Shown here piece after piece: positions 1 to 9,900 of a stretch of DNA of 15,737 bases (its first letter is position 1; each line of letters opens with the position of its first letter). A model generated the notes under the pieces. The model was given only the letters and a program-made list of their open reading frames with translations, searched no databases and had not been told where the DNA came from. Position numbers and translations under genes: made by a program. The stretch comes from an uncultured Steroidobacter sp. (GTDB lineage Bacteria; Pseudomonadota; Gammaproteobacteria; Steroidobacterales; Steroidobacteraceae): positions 1 to 15,737 of the forward strand of contig CAMLEO010000160.1 in the NCBI GenBank assembly GCA_946478975.1. Reading direction: 5' to 3'.

Positions 1-843
1 GACCAACCACGTGGTCAATTTTTATCTTTACCCGCCCGGTGAGAGCACCTCTGCCCTAGAGTCCAAGCCGTGCCCGGCTCCGCGATGCGTATTGTCATCG
101 CGCAATCTCACAAAGAGCGGCACGTATCGCATCAAGGTGCTGCCCTATATCACGACAGCGACCCTCACGGGCACGCTGACGGTATCCAAAGCGATCACCG
201 GCTCGTTGACGCCGGATCAGCCCTTGGACGCGAATCTCGATGTTGTCGGCCGACCGGCGTATTTGAGTTTCACCGCCACGACGGGCCAGCACTACTCGCT
301 GAATGTCGGTGGGTTGAATCCTTCCCCGGCGACATCGGATGCCATCACTGCGACGGTGTACGACTCGCGCGGTAATGACAAAGGCAGCGTGACGACCAGC
401 ACGGGTGCGTCGTTGGAGTTGCCGAATCTGGCGGCAGATACCTATTTCGTGTGGATCAGGCAGTCCTGGCCGTTCACGAGCCCGATGCAGGTCAGCCTCA
501 GATCGACGTCATTGGTGGCAACCGATGGCACGGCCGTGAGCGTCAACACCGCGATGATCGGTCAAGCCTCGTATTACACGTTCAACGCGCAGGCGGGAGA
601 AAGCGTGGCGGTGGCATTGACGAATCTCGTGTCGACGCCGCCGAACGGGACCAACCACGTGGTCAATTTTTATCTTTACCCGCCCGGTGAGAGCACCTCT
701 GCCGTCGTTTCCAAGCCGTGCCCGGCACCGAACTGCGCACTGTCAGCGAGTAATCTCACAAAGAGCGGTACGTATCGCATCAAGGTGCTGCCGTATGTCG
801 CAACAGCGACCCTCACCGGCATTCTCACGGTGTCCAAATCTGT
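1..843 (+). repeat. 648-bp in-frame super-repeat (two partial copies)
   Basis: Bases 1-195 and 649-843 are copies offset by exactly 648 bases (216 codons). The first 55 bases (1-55 and 649-703) are identical, including synonymous positions. The rest matches strongly but with scattered changes. The offset corresponds to one A-plus-B domain pair in the encoded protein. The left copy is cut by the window edge, so more units may lie upstream. Confidence 0.9.
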
Positions 844-889
844 TACGAGCACATCGACTGTGGGCGGCCTGTCGGCCGCTGCAGAATGA
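2..889 (+). CDS. C-terminal part of a repeat-rich exported beta-sandwich protein (5' end outside window)
   Basis: The reading frame is already open at base 2 and ends with TGA at 887-889, so only the last 295 residues are visible. It contains alternating domains of about 105 residues. One type runs from AYLSFTATTG through TYFVWIRQSW. The other runs from SYYTFNAQAG through GTYRIKVLPY and carries a short CPAPxC loop, possibly a disulfide. A second copy of the latter type is cut off at the left edge. The pattern (Y-x-F-x-A-x-x-G, alternating hydrophobics, G-T/D-Y strand) resembles the pre-peptidase C-terminal family of extracellular beta-sandwich domains; that match is by eye and uncertain. No enzyme motif, sortase signal or transmembrane segment is visible, and the protein ends in a Ser/Thr/Ala-rich tail. 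The RHS gene follows 60 bases later on the same strand, so the two may be co-transcribed. Function unknown; an exported or surface role is inferred. Confidence 0.85.
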   Translation, partial: TNHVVNFYLYPPGESTSALESKPCPAPRCVLSSRNLTKSGTYRIKVLPYITTATLTGTLTVSKAITGSLTPDQPLDANLDVVGRPAYLSFTATTGQHYSLNVGGLNPSPATSDAITATVYDSRGNDKGSVTTSTGASLELPNLAADTYFVWIRQSWPFTSPMQVSLRSTSLVATDGTAVSVNTAMIGQASYYTFNAQAGESVAVALTNLVSTPPNGTNHVVNFYLYPPGESTSAVVSKPCPAPNCALSASNLTKSGTYRIKVLPYVATATLTGILTVSKSVTSTSTVGGLSAAAE

Positions 890-949
890 CTGTGAGTTTC
901 TAAAGCCATGAGTTTCAACTGTATCGAAGGGATATCGAGGAGCGGCCTT

Positions 950-3900
950 GTGACCAAGCGGAATTCGCACCAGGCCGGGCTCGCGCCTTGCGCTCGCAAC
1001 CCTATCGCAAAGACCATCGCAGGCTCGCTTTGCGCGGCGCTGTTATGCCTCTCAATCGTCACTGCGGTTGACGCCGCAGAGGCGGCAGCAAGCGATCTGT
1101 CACGTTTCGGTCCTGACGTTGAAACGGCACCCCTCGCCAGTCCGGGTCAGAGCCGCACATTGTTGCCAGACGGTCGCTGGCTTTTGGTGGGTGGCAACAC
1201 GACTGATACCAGAGCATCCATCACTGCGATAGCCGACGCGTCAGCAGTGGCGAGTGAGAGACCGTCCCTTTTGCGCGCGACGTTGATGTACCCGCGCTCT
1301 GCGCATACAGCCACAGTCCTACCTGACGGGACCGTGTTGATCCTGGGTGGCGTGGATGCGACCGGCGCAACCGTGTCGCCGGTTGAAATTCTTGATCCCG
1401 CGACGGGCGAGATCACAGTCGTGCAGGACTCCGGGTTGACGCCGCGATCCGAGCACACTGCAACGCTCTTGACCGACGGTTTGGTGCTCATCACAGGCGG
1501 CGTTTCCGCCCACGGCAAGCCGCTACAGGATGCAGAGTTGTGGAATCCCGATACCCAGCGCATCGAACCGATATCGAATGTGATGCTCGTGGCGCGATCA
1601 CGCCATTCAGCGGCATTGCTTGCCGATGGCAGGGGCCTGATCTGGGGTGGCCAGGACGGCAGTGGTCAAGCGCTGACCCGGGGCGAGATTTTCGATCCGG
1701 CCTCAACGCTATTCAGTCCCGTGGGACCGCTGGACGCTTCGCTGCCATCGGCCCCTTTGCGTGATGCGCATCCCGCCATCGAGGCGAGCATCCCACCCGG
1801 GAATGCGACTGACGTCCCGGTGGACGGTCGCATCGCGATTCGATTCAGCAAACATTTGCAACTCCGCAGCGTCAACGCACAGTCCGTGACGCTGGTCGGC
1901 CCTGCCGGCGCGGTGAGCGGCAAGGTCGTGGCCGCCGCTGATGGCCTGCTGGCATTTTTCACCCCTTACGCAGACTTGTTGCCGAATGCCACGTACACCG
2001 TTTTCCTGCGTGGGGTGCTCGATGTTCATGGGCATGACCTGCCATGGTCTGCGTTCAAATTCACGACTCGCCGTTTGTCCTCCTTAAGCACTTCGAGCGG
2101 TGCAGGCAGCATCGCTCTCGACGTTCCACGCGTCGAGAACGACGCGGTCGCTCAACAAACAAATGATGTGAAAGGTCGCGACTCGCAGAAAAAACAAGAC
2201 GAGGGTAGGCGCGCCGCCGAAGAGGACAAGAAGAAAGCTACCTTGGATGATGACTTCGAAGACTGGCTTCCGAGCGAGCCTCATCGTCACGGTCAATGGC
2301 GTGTGCTCGGTACGCGTAACGAGCCTCGAACGAGCAAAGCTTTGCTGCGCTCAGTGCCGCTGCAAGCCGCGGCAAAGACAGCGACTGCCGTCTCCGGCCG
2401 TGTTGCGCGATTGAACGGCCTGCCACTGCAAGGCGTAACTGTTCGCGCGGGGAGGCTCAGCACGCTGACGGACGCTCAGGGACGTTTCATCCTCGCGGGC
2501 ATTCGCGCCGGCGCTCAGGAGATTACCGTCGACGGCGGCGCCGTCACGTCCGAGGGGCGGCGTTACGCGACCCACTTCATTCGAGTTGAAGTCGCTCCGA
2601 AGCGTGCGACCGTGCTCGAACAGCCGATCTATCTGGCGCGCCTGAATCCCGCGAATGAGGTGTCGATCCCCTCGCCGGCTGATAGGGACCTCGTGCTCAC
2701 GCATCCGGACATTCCCGGGCTCGAACTGCACATCCCCAAAGGCGCCGTATTGCGCTCTCGCGATGGCAAGATCGTAACCAAGCTCAACATCACGCCACTG
2801 CCTGTGGATCGCGTGCCGTTCTCGGTGCCCGAAGGCTTCCCGGTGTACTTCACGATTCAACCCGCTGGCGTGTTCGTGGATGGCACGGCGACCGGCACCG
2901 CCGCTGGCGTTCGCGTCATCTATCCCAACTATTTCGACGCGCCCGCCGGCACGCGCATGACGTTCTGGAACTACGACCCAACCAGTCTGGGTTGGCAGGT
3001 GTATGGCAGCGGCAGGGTGTCTGAGAATGGCAAGCAAGTGATTCCGGATGCCGATGTGACGCAACGGGACTTCATGGCGTTCGGCTATGGTCTGGATAAC
3101 GTCGGGCAGGCGGCGGAGGAAGGACCAAACTGCGAACAGGAAGCCCAGGCGGGCGATCCTGTGGACTGCTCGACCGGTCTGTTCCAACATCGTCGCACCG
3201 ATCTGTACAGCGCCGATACGATTCCGCTGGTCATCAGGCGCGTCTACCGAACCAACGACGTGATCTCGCGTGACTTCGGCATTGGCGCCAATCACAACTA
3301 CGGGCTGTTTCTCAACAATCCAACGGGCGTTCCGTCGAGTTTCCCGACGGGCGTCGATCTCATCTTGTCAGATGGCCGGGCGGTGAGGTTTCAGAGAATG
3401 TCCGGCACCGCTCTATCCAATGCCGTGTACCGGCATTGGGGGTCGCCGAGTTCCTGGCTGGGTGCGAGTCTGCAGATCAACATCCCTGCCGACCAATGGG
3501 AGATCACGACGGCCGACAAGACCGTGTACAACTTCAGCGCGCATGCACCGAACGTCCTGCGGAGCATCCGCGATCGCCACGGCAACACCATCACCATCAC
3601 ACGCGTGGGCGAGGGTGGCAACATCCAACAGATCAAATCGCCCAACGGCCGCACACTGACGTTCACCTACGATGCGAACAAGCGCATCTCGCACATTCGC
3701 GACAATCTGGGCCGCGTCTATCGCTATGAATACGATGCCAAGGGACGGCTGTGGAAGGTGTTCGATCCAGACAATAAGGTCGAGCGCTACGAGTACGACA
3801 ATGCGCACCGGATGACAGCAGTGATCGATCCGCGTGGCAACACGATGGTGACGAATGAGTACGACGCCAATGGTCGCGTGTCGAAGCAGACACTGGCGGA

Positions 3901-6208
3901 CGGGGCGATCTACACCTTCGCGTATACGTTGAACACGGCCGGGAAGATCACGCGAACCGCTGTGACGAACCCGCGTGGCTACGTCAAGCACCTGTCGTTC
4001 AATGATCGCGGCTACCTGATACAGGTCATACATGCGCTGGGGCAGCCGGAGCAGCAGATCTACAACTTCGAGCGCGATGAAGTTTCGAATCAGCGCACGC
4101 AGATCACCGATCCGCTCGGTCGCGTGACAAGTATAGTTTCCGATGCTCTGGGCAACGTGACGAGCGTGACGCGCCTGTTCGGTACGCCTCAGGCGATTAC
4201 CCAAACCTACGGTTATGATCCCATCTATAACGAGTTGACCAGCTACACCGATCCGCTCGGGCACACCTCACAACTTGGCTATGACACCTCAGGCAACCTG
4301 ACCAGCGTGACCGATCCGCTCAATCATTCGATGACGGCGAGTTACGACGATCAGGGGCGTGTCCGGTCGGTGACAAATGCGCTCGGCAAGAGCGCGTTCG
4401 TGGAGTACGAGTCCGCCGATGTCTCGGCAATCATCGATCCTTTGAGCCGCACCACAGCCATTCACTCCGATGCCATCGGCCGGACCATTGGCATGGCTGA
4501 CGCCGCGGGCAATCGCGCTCAGTACCATTACGATCCATTGGGTCGTCTCTTGCGTTCGATCGATGCTCGCGGTGGCGTCACGTCCATGACGTATGACGAG
4601 AACGGCAATGTGCGCACGATGCGCGATGCGCGCGATCTGGCCTCGCACGTGTTCAGCTACGACGCACGTAATCGTCTGAAAACCTATACCGATCCACTCG
4701 GCAAGACAGAAAGCTATGACTACGACGAGATCGGCAACGTCAAATCGATGACTGACCGGAAAGGGCAGGTCACATCGTACACATACGATGCGCTGGATCG
4801 GCTGAAGACGATTACGCATGCCGACGGTTCCGTGATCACGTATGTGTGGGATGCGGGCAATCGCATCCGACAGATCATCGACTCTGCCAACGGTACGATC
4901 ACGACTGACTATGACGACCACGATCGTCTGATCAGTGAGATCAGCCCGCAAGGGCAGGTCGGGTATGAGTACGACGATGCGGGCCGCCGCACGCGCGTCA
5001 CGATTGCAGGACGGACTTCGATCACCTACGACTATGACGATGCCGACCGGCTGACTCGTATCGCGCAGGGTGCGGTCGTGATCGACTTTTCATACGACGC
5101 GGCGAACCGGCAGGCCACCGTTACGTGGCCCAACGGGATCGTTGGTACGTACGGCTTCGATGATGCAGATCAGCTGTTATCCATTGTTTATGACAAGGGT
5201 GCGACGCGTGTCGGCGAAGTGGGATACAGCTACGATCTCGCCGGTCGGCGCGTCGGTCAGAGCGGCAGTTTGGCGAAGCTGGCCATGCCTGCGACGATAA
5301 GCGCGGCGACCTACGATGCTGCCAATCGGCTGACGAACTGGGGCGATGAACTGCTGTCCTACGATGACAATGGCAACCTGATATCGCACGGCGCCGCGAC
5401 ATACGGATGGAATGCACGCAATGAGTTGATCTCGACCAGCAACGGCGGGGGCAGCTTTACGTATGACGCTCTCGGCCGTCGCACGAGTCGCACTGTCGCG
5501 AACTCGACGGCGTCGTACCTGCACGACGATATGAACCCGGTCCTCGTCAACGACGATCAGATGCTGACCGGCCCTGGTCTTGATGAGTTTTACGCGAGCG
5601 TTTCATCGAGCGGCGTTACCAGCCGTCTGCCCGATGCACTGGGCAGCACACGGCTGTTAACAGACGAGACCGGCAACGCCACGGCCACCTATGGCTATAC
5701 ACCCTATGGTGAGGCTTCCCGGTCGGGGAGTGACGATACGTCGTTTCAGTTCACGGGACGAGAGAACGATGGTGCATCCGGGCTCTACTATTATCGATCT
5801 CGCTACTACAGCGCGGCGCTAGGGCGATTTATCAGCGAAGATCCGATCGGCTTTGGCGGTGGGCCCAATTTGTACCAGTACGTGGATGGTAACCCGATAA
5901 CCTGGGGCGACCCGGAGGGTCTCGAGCCAAAGAAGTACCAGCGTCCCCCGAATCCTAATAGACGCCGGGGAGCGGAGAAGCGCCAGCCCGGAGGTGGCAG
6001 GGAGCGAAATGTCGGCCATCCGGATGCCGAAGAACACAGCCGCAGGCCCAAGGGAGGGTTTCGACCGCGCGGGTTTGGCCTGCCACCTTTGATCTGGGAA
6101 ATTTTGAAGGAGCAATGCGATTATGAGGCCTCGTGGACTGGTATACGTAATCCGTTCTGCCCTCCGTCCGAAGCGCCCGTGCTGACCCCTACATGCGGGT
6201 TGGAGTGA
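950..6208 (+). CDS. Sec-exported RHS/YD-repeat protein with Kelch-like, Ig-like and carboxypeptidase-regulatory-like N-terminal domains
   Basis: I chose GTG 950 because GAGGAGCGG lies just upstream and the product then opens with a basic n-region, a hydrophobic core (IAGSLCAALLCLSIVTAV) and a VDA-type cleavage site. ATG 908 in the same frame is an alternative (14 residues longer) without a visible Shine-Dalgarno. Numbered from GTG: signal peptide 1-42; four Kelch or galactose-oxidase-like units (LPDGTVLILGG type) about 65-255; SbsA-type Ig domain about 275-375; Lys/Glu/Asp-rich linker about 405-440; carboxypeptidase-regulatory-like domain about 480-535; DUF6531 (GDPVDCSTGLF) about 735; YD repeats about 890-1570; RHS core ending GNPITWGDPEGL about 1647-1658. 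The core is typically a beta-cocoon that encloses a C-terminal effector. Here the tip is only about 94 residues (ERNVGHPDAEEHSRRPKG, then three cysteines), with no toxin fold I recognise. There is no PAAR or VgrG domain, so delivery is probably Sec-dependent rather than by a type VI spike. A TPR gene follows immediately. Confidence 0.94.
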   Translation: MTKRNSHQAGLAPCARNPIAKTIAGSLCAALLCLSIVTAVDAAEAAASDLSRFGPDVETAPLASPGQSRTLLPDGRWLLVGGNTTDTRASITAIADASAVASERPSLLRATLMYPRSAHTATVLPDGTVLILGGVDATGATVSPVEILDPATGEITVVQDSGLTPRSEHTATLLTDGLVLITGGVSAHGKPLQDAELWNPDTQRIEPISNVMLVARSRHSAALLADGRGLIWGGQDGSGQALTRGEIFDPASTLFSPVGPLDASLPSAPLRDAHPAIEASIPPGNATDVPVDGRIAIRFSKHLQLRSVNAQSVTLVGPAGAVSGKVVAAADGLLAFFTPYADLLPNATYTVFLRGVLDVHGHDLPWSAFKFTTRRLSSLSTSSGAGSIALDVPRVENDAVAQQTNDVKGRDSQKKQDEGRRAAEEDKKKATLDDDFEDWLPSEPHRHGQWRVLGTRNEPRTSKALLRSVPLQAAAKTATAVSGRVARLNGLPLQGVTVRAGRLSTLTDAQGRFILAGIRAGAQEITVDGGAVTSEGRRYATHFIRVEVAPKRATVLEQPIYLARLNPANEVSIPSPADRDLVLTHPDIPGLELHIPKGAVLRSRDGKIVTKLNITPLPVDRVPFSVPEGFPVYFTIQPAGVFVDGTATGTAAGVRVIYPNYFDAPAGTRMTFWNYDPTSLGWQVYGSGRVSENGKQVIPDADVTQRDFMAFGYGLDNVGQAAEEGPNCEQEAQAGDPVDCSTGLFQHRRTDLYSADTIPLVIRRVYRTNDVISRDFGIGANHNYGLFLNNPTGVPSSFPTGVDLILSDGRAVRFQRMSGTALSNAVYRHWGSPSSWLGASLQINIPADQWEITTADKTVYNFSAHAPNVLRSIRDRHGNTITITRVGEGGNIQQIKSPNGRTLTFTYDANKRISHIRDNLGRVYRYEYDAKGRLWKVFDPDNKVERYEYDNAHRMTAVIDPRGNTMVTNEYDANGRVSKQTLADGAIYTFAYTLNTAGKITRTAVTNPRGYVKHLSFNDRGYLIQVIHALGQPEQQIYNFERDEVSNQRTQITDPLGRVTSIVSDALGNVTSVTRLFGTPQAITQTYGYDPIYNELTSYTDPLGHTSQLGYDTSGNLTSVTDPLNHSMTASYDDQGRVRSVTNALGKSAFVEYESADVSAIIDPLSRTTAIHSDAIGRTIGMADAAGNRAQYHYDPLGRLLRSIDARGGVTSMTYDENGNVRTMRDARDLASHVFSYDARNRLKTYTDPLGKTESYDYDEIGNVKSMTDRKGQVTSYTYDALDRLKTITHADGSVITYVWDAGNRIRQIIDSANGTITTDYDDHDRLISEISPQGQVGYEYDDAGRRTRVTIAGRTSITYDYDDADRLTRIAQGAVVIDFSYDAANRQATVTWPNGIVGTYGFDDADQLLSIVYDKGATRVGEVGYSYDLAGRRVGQSGSLAKLAMPATISAATYDAANRLTNWGDELLSYDDNGNLISHGAATYGWNARNELISTSNGGGSFTYDALGRRTSRTVANSTASYLHDDMNPVLVNDDQMLTGPGLDEFYASVSSSGVTSRLPDALGSTRLLTDETGNATATYGYTPYGEASRSGSDDTSFQFTGRENDGASGLYYYRSRYYSAALGRFISEDPIGFGGGPNLYQYVDGNPITWGDPEGLEPKKYQRPPNPNRRRGAEKRQPGGGRERNVGHPDAEEHSRRPKGGFRPRGFGLPPLIWEILKEQCDYEASWTGIRNPFCPPSEAPVLTPTCGLE

Positions 6209-6212
6209 GTTG

Positions 6213-6716
6213 GTGGATAACGATTGCAAGAAACATTTCAGCATGCTGCATCGGCTACTTAGGGAGGCTGATTTCCGCCACGCATTGAACCTTCTGATTG
6301 ACCGAGGATCAGGGCGGATCAGACCGCCATTCACTTGTGATCTCAACCACGCGTGGTACGTGCATGGTCTGATCCGGTTCCGGCAGGGGCGGTATCGGGA
6401 GGCGTTGTATTCTTTCGACAAGGCGTACAAATATGCGAGAAGCGATTGGCAAGCATTGATGGCAGCGGCCAATTGTTACGATCAGTTGGGAAGACCCAGG
6501 CTGGCGGAGCGGAGATTGAGGAAGGCCGTTGGGCTACAGCCTAAGTCCGCAGAGTTACGTTACAACCTCGCCAATGCTCTTCTCGACTTGGGCAGGCACT
6601 CGGAGGCCATTGGCGAGTATCGGGAAGCGCAACGGTTGCCCGGTAAAGTTAAAAGGGCAGCACGTAAGAATGAACAGGTGGCGCTGGCTGCAGGGTCAGT
6701 GGTGAGCCGAAAGTAA
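6213..6716 (+). CDS. Small TPR-repeat protein coupled to the RHS gene (candidate partner or immunity protein)
   Basis: GTG 6213 is preferred because GGAG at 6202-6205 lies 7 bases upstream, overlapping the end of the RHS gene. TTG 6210 is possible in the same frame. The 167-residue product has no signal peptide or membrane segment, so it is probably cytoplasmic. Three TPR units are visible, around residues 47-78 (YVHGLIRFRQGRYREALYSF), 80-111 (AANCYDQLGRPRLAERRLRKA) and 114-146 (LRYNLANALLDLGRHSEAI), followed by a basic tail. TPRs mediate protein-protein binding. The gene starts 4 bases after the RHS stop, which suggests translational coupling and a role with the RHS product. Immunity against the RHS tip, or chaperoning, is inference from position only. 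By my count 9 of 23 arginine codons are AGA or AGG, unlike the upstream RHS core. Confidence 0.8.
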   Translation: MDNDCKKHFSMLHRLLREADFRHALNLLIDRGSGRIRPPFTCDLNHAWYVHGLIRFRQGRYREALYSFDKAYKYARSDWQALMAAANCYDQLGRPRLAERRLRKAVGLQPKSAELRYNLANALLDLGRHSEAIGEYREAQRLPGKVKRAARKNEQVALAAGSVVSRK

Positions 6717-6736
6717 CAAAACTGCGGACCGACTCG

Positions 6737-6753
6737 GCCGCCCGGAGGGCGGC
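6737..6753. terminator. GC-rich hairpin between convergent genes, possible weak terminator
   Basis: GCCGCCC and GGGCGGC form a perfect 7-bp stem around a GGA loop, 20 bases after the TPR gene stop and between convergent transcription units. No real T-tract follows on either strand, so a role in transcription termination is uncertain. The rest of 6717-6957 shows no gene I can support. Confidence 0.35.
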
Positions 6754-6957
6754 TGCCAAAAGGATAGTGCGGCACCATCCTGAAACGCTGACGCAAAACC
6801 AGCGCGACGATCCGGGTCTTGCACTGCCGACGCAGCGTGTTCGCATCGCTGGGTACGCTGCTTGTCCAGTCCATCGCGAACGTCTGCATGGAACCTCAAA
6901 CGGTGAGCGGGTGCTCACCATCCGGGCCATCATTCATCGACGTGCCAATGAGGGCCC

Positions 6958-9900
6958 TTATCTAAAGTCCCTAGCAGGCGCGCGAAGCGATCCGAGCCAA
7001 GTGCTGCGATCGACGAGGTCCTCTGCAATCACATGCATGACTCCTTTCTCATGCTGCAGCCTTCCACCTACTTCCAGAAGCTGCGCTTGAAGGAACGGTC
7101 GGCGATATTTCTCGGCGATGGAGCCCCAGACGATGACGTTGACGACACCCGTCTCATCTTCGAGTGTCATAAAAGTCGTGTTGTGTGCGGTGCCAGGGCT
7201 TTGCCGAACCAGCACCAAGCCTGCGATACGCACGTGAGTCTGAGTTTCCATGTCATGCAGTTGATGTGCGCTGTAAATTCGCCGACGCTGAAGCCGCTCG
7301 CGTAACAGAGCGATCGGGTGACGTCGCAGCGTCAAACCGATACTCGTATAGTCTGCAGCGATGTTTTGGCCTTCGGTTGGCACGCGCAGAATGGGGGTCG
7401 CTTCCGGAATGGGTATCTCGAGAAACAGCGGCGACTCGAGATCCACGCCGGCCAACGCCCAGGCTGCCTGATGTCGATTGCCGGTAAGTGCGGCAAGCGC
7501 ATTGGCAGCCGCCAGCGCTTCCAGATCGCGCTGATTCAGTTGTGCGCGAACCGCGAGGTCCTGTGGATCTGAAAAGGCAAGCGCTGCGCGGGCTGCGACC
7601 AATCTTTGGACACCGGCCTCTGATAAGCCGCGTACCAATCGGAATCCCAACCGTAGGGCGGGCCGGCCTGCTGCATCGGGCTCCAATGTACAGTCCCAGT
7701 CGCTCACCGTGACATCGACGGGCCGCACCTCGACGCCATGGTCGCGCGCGCATCTCACCAACTGTGCGGGGGCGTAGAACCCCATCGGCTGCGAGTTGAC
7801 CAACGCGGCGGTGAATTCGGCGGACGCGTGACACTTCAACCACGCAGAAGAGTAGGCGAGCAGCGCGAAAGACGCGGCGTGAGATTCCGGAAAGCCATAC
7901 TCACCAAAGCCTTCGATCTGTCGAAACAGTCGTTCGGCGAACTCCTCCGGGTAACCACGATCCCGCAATCCATTGAGTAACTTTTCTCTGAACGGCCCGA
8001 GATTGCCTTCCTTCCGCCAAGCCGCCATCGCGCGTCGAAGCTGATCGGCTTCACCGGGGGTGAAACCGGCCGCAACGACCGCCAACTGCATCACTTGTTC
8101 CTGGAAGATGGGCACACCCAGCGTTCGTTCCAGCACACTCTGAACGGCTGCGCTCGGATAGCTAACCGGCTCAGATCCTTCGCGACGGCGAAGATACGGA
8201 TGCACCATGTCGCCTTGTATGGGCCCGGGTCGCACGATCGCCACTTCCACGACCAGATCATAGAATTTCGCAGGCTTGAGCCGCGGCAACATGCTCATTT
8301 GTGCGCGAGACTCGATCTGAAAGACGCCAATCGTGTCGGCGCGTTGAATCATTTCATACGTTGCTGGATCCTCAGCCGGGATTGTTGCCAAGGTGAGCTC
8401 ACGATGAAACCATGCGTTGTGATATTGCAGCGCCTTGCGAATGGCAGTCATGATCCCGAGCGCGAGCACGTCGACCTTCAATAGTCCGAGCGACTCCAAA
8501 TCGTCCTTGTCCCATTGAATGACGGTGCGATCCGCCATCGCGGCATTCTCGATGGGAACCAAGTCGGCAAGATTGTCAGCGGCGATCACAAAGCCGCCGA
8601 CGTGCTGCGACAAGTGCCGTGGAAACCCCAGCAGTTCCCGGTAGAGCACCATGAGCTGTTGAATGGTGCGACTAGAAGGATCAAACCCCGCTTCCTGGAG
8701 CCACTGCCACTGATCGGCGATCGTCGATGCAGGTCGACGGCTCAGCGCAAGTATGAGCCGTTCGACCTGCATGGGATCGAGCCCGAGCGCTTTGCCGACG
8801 TCTCGAAGGGCACTGCGCTGTCGATAGCAGATCACCGTGGCTGCAAGTCCCGCGCGATGCCGGCCGTACTTCTCGTAGATGTATTGAATGATTTCTTCGC
8901 GGCGCTCGTGTTCGAAATCGACATCGATGTCGGGCGGCTCGGCGCGTTCTTTGGAGATGAAGCGCTCGAAGAGGACTTGCTGCCGCGAAGGGTCGACAGC
9001 GGTGACGCCGAGTGCAAAACACACGGCGGAGTTTGCCGCGCTCCCGCGGCCCTGGCAGAGAATGCCTCGAGCCCGAGCCTCTCGAACCAAGTCGTGAACG
9101 GTGAGGAAAAACGGTTCATAACGCAGATCCGCAATGAGTGCGAGCTCGTGCTCGATCAGCGCGAGGGTTTCTTTCGAAGCGCCCTCAGGCCATCGTTCCT
9201 GCACGCCGCGGTAGGTCAGCTCACGCAACCAGGTGGACGGTGTGTGTCCTTGGGGAACCAGTTCGCCGGGATACTCGTAGCGCAGCTCATCGAGCGAGAA
9301 CGTGCAGCGAGAAGCGATGGCCAGCGTTTCTTCCATCAGCTCGAGACCGTAGACGCTGCACAGCTCGGCGATCGAGCGCAGCCGTCGTTCGCTGTTAGGT
9401 AACAATTCATACCCACATTCAGAGACCGGCTTAATCAGTCGGGTGGCGGTGAGCACATCGTGCAGCGGCTTGCGTTCGGCGCAATGCATGAGTGCACCCC
9501 CGGAGGCGGTCAGCGGAAGCTTAAGCTCACGTGCGACGCGCCGGAGTGCTTCGAGGCGCTTTGCGTCGTCGGCGCCTGCGTGCAGCTCGACGCCGATCCA
9601 TACGCAATCCGGGAAGTGCGTCTGCAACCACTGCCCATCGTCAATTCGAATATCTTCACCAGGGATCCATAGCAGTAGGCACTCGTCGAGCAAGAGCAAA
9701 TCTTCGCGGGTCAGTTTGTAGTCTCCCTTCGTGGCCGCGCGCCTTGCTCGCGTGATCACACGGGACAAAAGGCCATACCCCCGACGGGTTCGCGCCAGCA
9801 CGATGACGGTCAGCGCGTCTTCGCAGCGAAGCTCCGAGCCGACAATGAGCTGAATGTTTCGGCGCTGGGCTTCCTCGTGAGCGCGCACCACGCCCGCAAG

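Noticed and set aside
2351..3295. Long open frame on the minus strand (314 codons) opposite the RHS gene
   Set aside because: It is antisense to well-supported RHS coding sequence, has low-complexity Arg/His/Ala composition and no recognisable domain.
3413..4264. Minus-strand open frame (283 codons) opposite the YD repeats
   Set aside because: It mirrors the periodic YD-repeat coding sequence and shows only repetitive Ile/Val/Arg/His composition.
6560..6933. Overlapping short minus-strand frames in the TPR-dnaE2 gap
   Set aside because: They overlap the supported TPR gene, have Arg/Ser/Pro-rich composition and lack a convincing ribosome site or motif.
8515..9402. Plus-strand open frame (295 codons) opposite dnaE2
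   Set aside because: The minus-strand dnaE2 frame carries intact catalytic motifs across the region; this is its complement.
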